From: Strigamia acuminata
Taxonomy: Eukaryota > Arthropoda > Chilopoda > Geophilomorpha > Linotaeniidae
Length of the DNA: 64,000 nt
NCBI GenBank assembly: GCA_949358305.1
Contig: OX442314.1
Location: forward strand, 61,513,369-61,577,368
Direction of reading: 5' to 3'
Positions 61,988-64,000 of this stretch are shown here, piece after piece. The notes under the pieces are model-generated. The model searched no databases. It was given only the letters and a program-made list of their open reading frames with translations, and had not been told where the DNA came from. Made by a program: the position numbers and the translations under genes. Position 1 is the first letter of the stretch. The number at the start of each line of letters is the position of its first letter.

Positions 61988-64000
61988 ATGGCGTCCTACG
62001 ATCCAAAAGTAACGATTACGATTCCAAAACCAACCCAAAAAGGCTATCCAAAGTACCTTCCGATGCCACCAATCGAAGCTTCGGGCGAAGGACTGGTGCC
62101 ACGTTTTCATCCTGACCACCCGAACGACCAGAGTTTCCCAAATTATGAACTATGTCCAGTTTGTAGCGGGACAGGATTTGAAATTTACCAACTGCGGGCG
62201 CCACGAGAATGCCGAGCGTGTCGGGGCGGCGGTGACTTGCGCCGTTGCAAATTTCGGAAATGGATGCGCCTTATGTTCGCGTATGTACTTGGTTATGAGT
62301 CGATAGATAAAACTTCGTTGGCAGGAGTGGATTTTCCGCCGCCGAGGATTCCGTTCGGCAGTGCGAACGCCATCGCTCGTTTTCGTCATGCGCACGCATC
62401 ATATTTGGCACGCATAAAGCAATTGGCCAAAGAGAAGGGAATCCGGCCACTGACTTGGAAATATCCAGAGGGAGCATACATAATTGCCGGCGAGCAACCT
62501 GCCGAACTTCCGGACCAGTTTGTGACGCCTGAAGGAAAGACTTACGACGTGGAATCGGGTATAGAACTGTGTTTGACGGCGCCTAATGTAATCGCGGATG
62601 CGAAAAAAGCGTATTCGGAGCCGGAGAGAGTTGCGGCCGACTTGCCATTTCAACATTCAAATTTGCGCCCGCGACATACTTACGAGGAGCGAAGCACGCA
62701 TCGTTTGAAGGAATATACACAGAGAGTGACAGAGAGGATTGGAGCGGAGGCGAACCGGGACACTCACTTCGTGACGGGACGATCCAGACCAACATCGAAC
62801 GCGTCTTCGATTATAGTCGAGGAAGATGGAGCGGTTGGAGGAGCGCCTGCCGCCTTGCCCGTCGTTAAACCAACAGAAGAGCTTTCGTTGGGCGATCAAG
62901 TGATTAAAAAGGTAAAGAAGAATGAAGAAAATAGAAGAGAGAGAGAAAAAATTAGTAACATCAACACGATGTCGACCCCGATCATCAAGACGGAATCGAG
63001 TGTGACGGCGGCGGAGGCGAAGTCAACCAACGTTACAACGGTAACCACTGCTGCGCCAATCGTCATTCCTTACTTTTATGTCGTGAAGAACAAATCGTTT
63101 TCAATTGAGACGTCTGAATCGAGCCAAGTTGCCCGATCTATCGATGCCACTACAGTGACCCAATCGAATGTGACGCCCAAGATGATGACTTCGATTGCTG
63201 CGACATCGGTGCCGATTACGTACTCCAAAATTGCAACTTCAAATACACAAATGGACACAATTGCTGATTTTAACAAAAAACTAATTAAAGCTGATTTTTC
63301 CCCACAGGTTGACCGAGATATCAAGGCGTTGTTGAATTTTACACCGTCTTCATCCATCGCGAATATCGCTGCCGAAATTGCGAGAGATGCAGGAGAGTGC
63401 GCAAAGATCCACGACATCAAAAAATTGGAGAGCAAGATTTCAAATCCAATTGCTAAGGCCATTTCAGCAGTCTCGAGCGAATCGACGTCGTCGAAGGGAT
63501 GCGCATCTCTGAAGCCACGATATCTCCAGGGATTCGACCGAAATGGATGTACGATGCGCCCAGACCGTATTTTCACTCAGATGTCTGAAATATTCCGGCG
63601 CCACGAGCTTGAGATACTGTACCCCATGGAGAACAGGGGCCAAGGACGAATCAATCTGAGATCTGAGGGATGGAGCGAACTTTTCAAGATGTCGATCAAC
63701 CTGGATTTCAATGTTAGCGCCTCGGACTTCAAGACGGTCGTCGGAACGATTTTCGGACGCCTCGGAAACATCGCCAAGGAAATTGAAGCAAAGATGACGA
63801 AAGACTGTACCGGAGACGAACACGCGGTGCAGCACCTTATTGTGCACGCCGTGCACTTTAATTTAAAAGAGATCATCACCCAGATGCATCAGAGTCGTCG
63901 CGACGCCGTCAAACGATTTCGAGAGGCCGACGCGCTCAAGGAAGCCCAGCGACTGGAGGACGAGAGAAATGCGCCCGCCAAGCCACCACTGGATCCAGAG
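61988..64000 (+). CDS. B3 ORF3: DnaJ-like zinc-finger protein (3' partial)
   Basis: 671 codons open to the window edge from the ATG at 61988, the first ATG after the acceptor. It carries the same N-terminal module as B1 ORF3: C56-C59 (CPVCSGTG) and C75-C78 (CRACRGGG), then DLRR, preceded by a conserved HPDHPND / FPNYELC stretch. The middle is Thr/Ser-rich. From about nt 63550 a conserved block with a GW pair leads into a charged coiled coil, as in B1. The sequences otherwise differ strongly, so retention of all eight Cys/Gly positions implies selection on the finger. No signal peptide or membrane segment in the part seen. Confidence 0.85.
   Translation, partial: MASYDPKVTITIPKPTQKGYPKYLPMPPIEASGEGLVPRFHPDHPNDQSFPNYELCPVCSGTGFEIYQLRAPRECRACRGGGDLRRCKFRKWMRLMFAYVLGYESIDKTSLAGVDFPPPRIPFGSANAIARFRHAHASYLARIKQLAKEKGIRPLTWKYPEGAYIIAGEQPAELPDQFVTPEGKTYDVESGIELCLTAPNVIADAKKAYSEPERVAADLPFQHSNLRPRHTYEERSTHRLKEYTQRVTERIGAEANRDTHFVTGRSRPTSNASSIIVEEDGAVGGAPAALPVVKPTEELSLGDQVIKKVKKNEENRREREKISNINTMSTPIIKTESSVTAAEAKSTNVTTVTTAAPIVIPYFYVVKNKSFSIETSESSQVARSIDATTVTQSNVTPKMMTSIAATSVPITYSKIATSNTQMDTIADFNKKLIKADFSPQVDRDIKALLNFTPSSSIANIAAEIARDAGECAKIHDIKKLESKISNPIAKAISAVSSESTSSKGCASLKPRYLQGFDRNGCTMRPDRIFTQMSEIFRRHELEILYPMENRGQGRINLRSEGWSELFKMSINLDFNVSASDFKTVVGTIFGRLGNIAKEIEAKMTKDCTGDEHAVQHLIVHAVHFNLKEIITQMHQSRRDAVKRFREADALKEAQRLEDERNAPAKPPLDPE

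Larger units (their letters stand above)
47116..64000 (+). mobile_element. Element B3: Ty3/gypsy element related to B1/B2, 3' end off window
   Basis: Order: 5' LTR, PBS, gag, pol, spacer, ORF3 (runs off window). The proteins align with B1 over their whole length but are clearly diverged, so B3 is a separate family of the same lineage. A copia element (55237-61723) is inserted between pol and ORF3. Without that insertion B3 would span at least 10.4 kb in the window. Confidence 0.9.

Noticed and set aside
1-64000. CRISPR arrays, rRNA or tRNA genes, bacterial operons
   Set aside because: None found on reading. tRNA-like strings are primer binding sites only, and the gene content is retrotransposon.

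Overview
This is a stretch of animal nuclear DNA made almost entirely of nested LTR retrotransposons. I recognise no ordinary cellular gene. The best clue to the host is the copia element's primer binding site: 12 bases complementary to the 3' end of an animal-type initiator tRNA-Met. GT-AG style splice sites and TATA-bearing LTRs fit a metazoan. I would say an invertebrate, but the sequence does not fix the phylum.

Layout. (1) 1-11591, plus strand: element A, a Ty3/gypsy element whose 5' LTR lies left of the window. It has gag, a textbook -1 frameshift signal, pol, a spliced third ORF, a polypurine tract and a 3' LTR. (2) 11592-23567, plus strand: element B1, a second Ty3/gypsy family. Element A sits inside its gag, so only the last part of gag remains, followed by an intact pol, a large third ORF, a long AT-rich tail, a polypurine tract and the 3' LTR. 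(3) 23568-27072: two full copies and the start of a third copy of a 1686-bp tandem repeat. (4) 27073-41542, minus strand: element B2, a full-length 14.5-kb relative of B1 with both LTRs. It is inserted in the third repeat unit with a 4-bp target duplication (CACT). Its gag and pol carry one inactivating change each. (5) 41543-42917: the rest of repeat unit three. (6) 42918-47115: assorted repeats, a transposon-like inverted-repeat element, and sequence without recognisable genes. (7) 47116-64000, plus strand: element B3, a diverged member of the B group, with 5' LTR, PBS, gag (one in-frame amber), intact pol and a third ORF that runs off the window. (8) 55237-61723, minus strand, nested between pol and ORF3 of B3: element C, a copia element with seemingly identical 557-bp LTRs, a 5-bp duplication (GAGAC) and one long ORF that lacks a recognisable capsid domain.

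What ties it together. All three Ty3/gypsy lineages carry a third ORF of roughly 920-970 codons where an env gene would be. None of the products shows a signal peptide or transmembrane segment. In the B group this ORF starts with a conserved zinc-binding module of two CXXCXGXG motifs, the motif of the DnaJ cysteine-rich domain. It lies just behind a good splice acceptor, so it is probably made from a spliced subgenomic RNA. A and B elements solve gag-pol expression differently: -1 slippage in A, and an ATGA stop/start overlap in B. Yet they share a short element with an invariant CTAAGTCC core just after pol. I regard the non-env third ORF with a DnaJ-like finger, and this shared post-pol element, as the least familiar features of the window.
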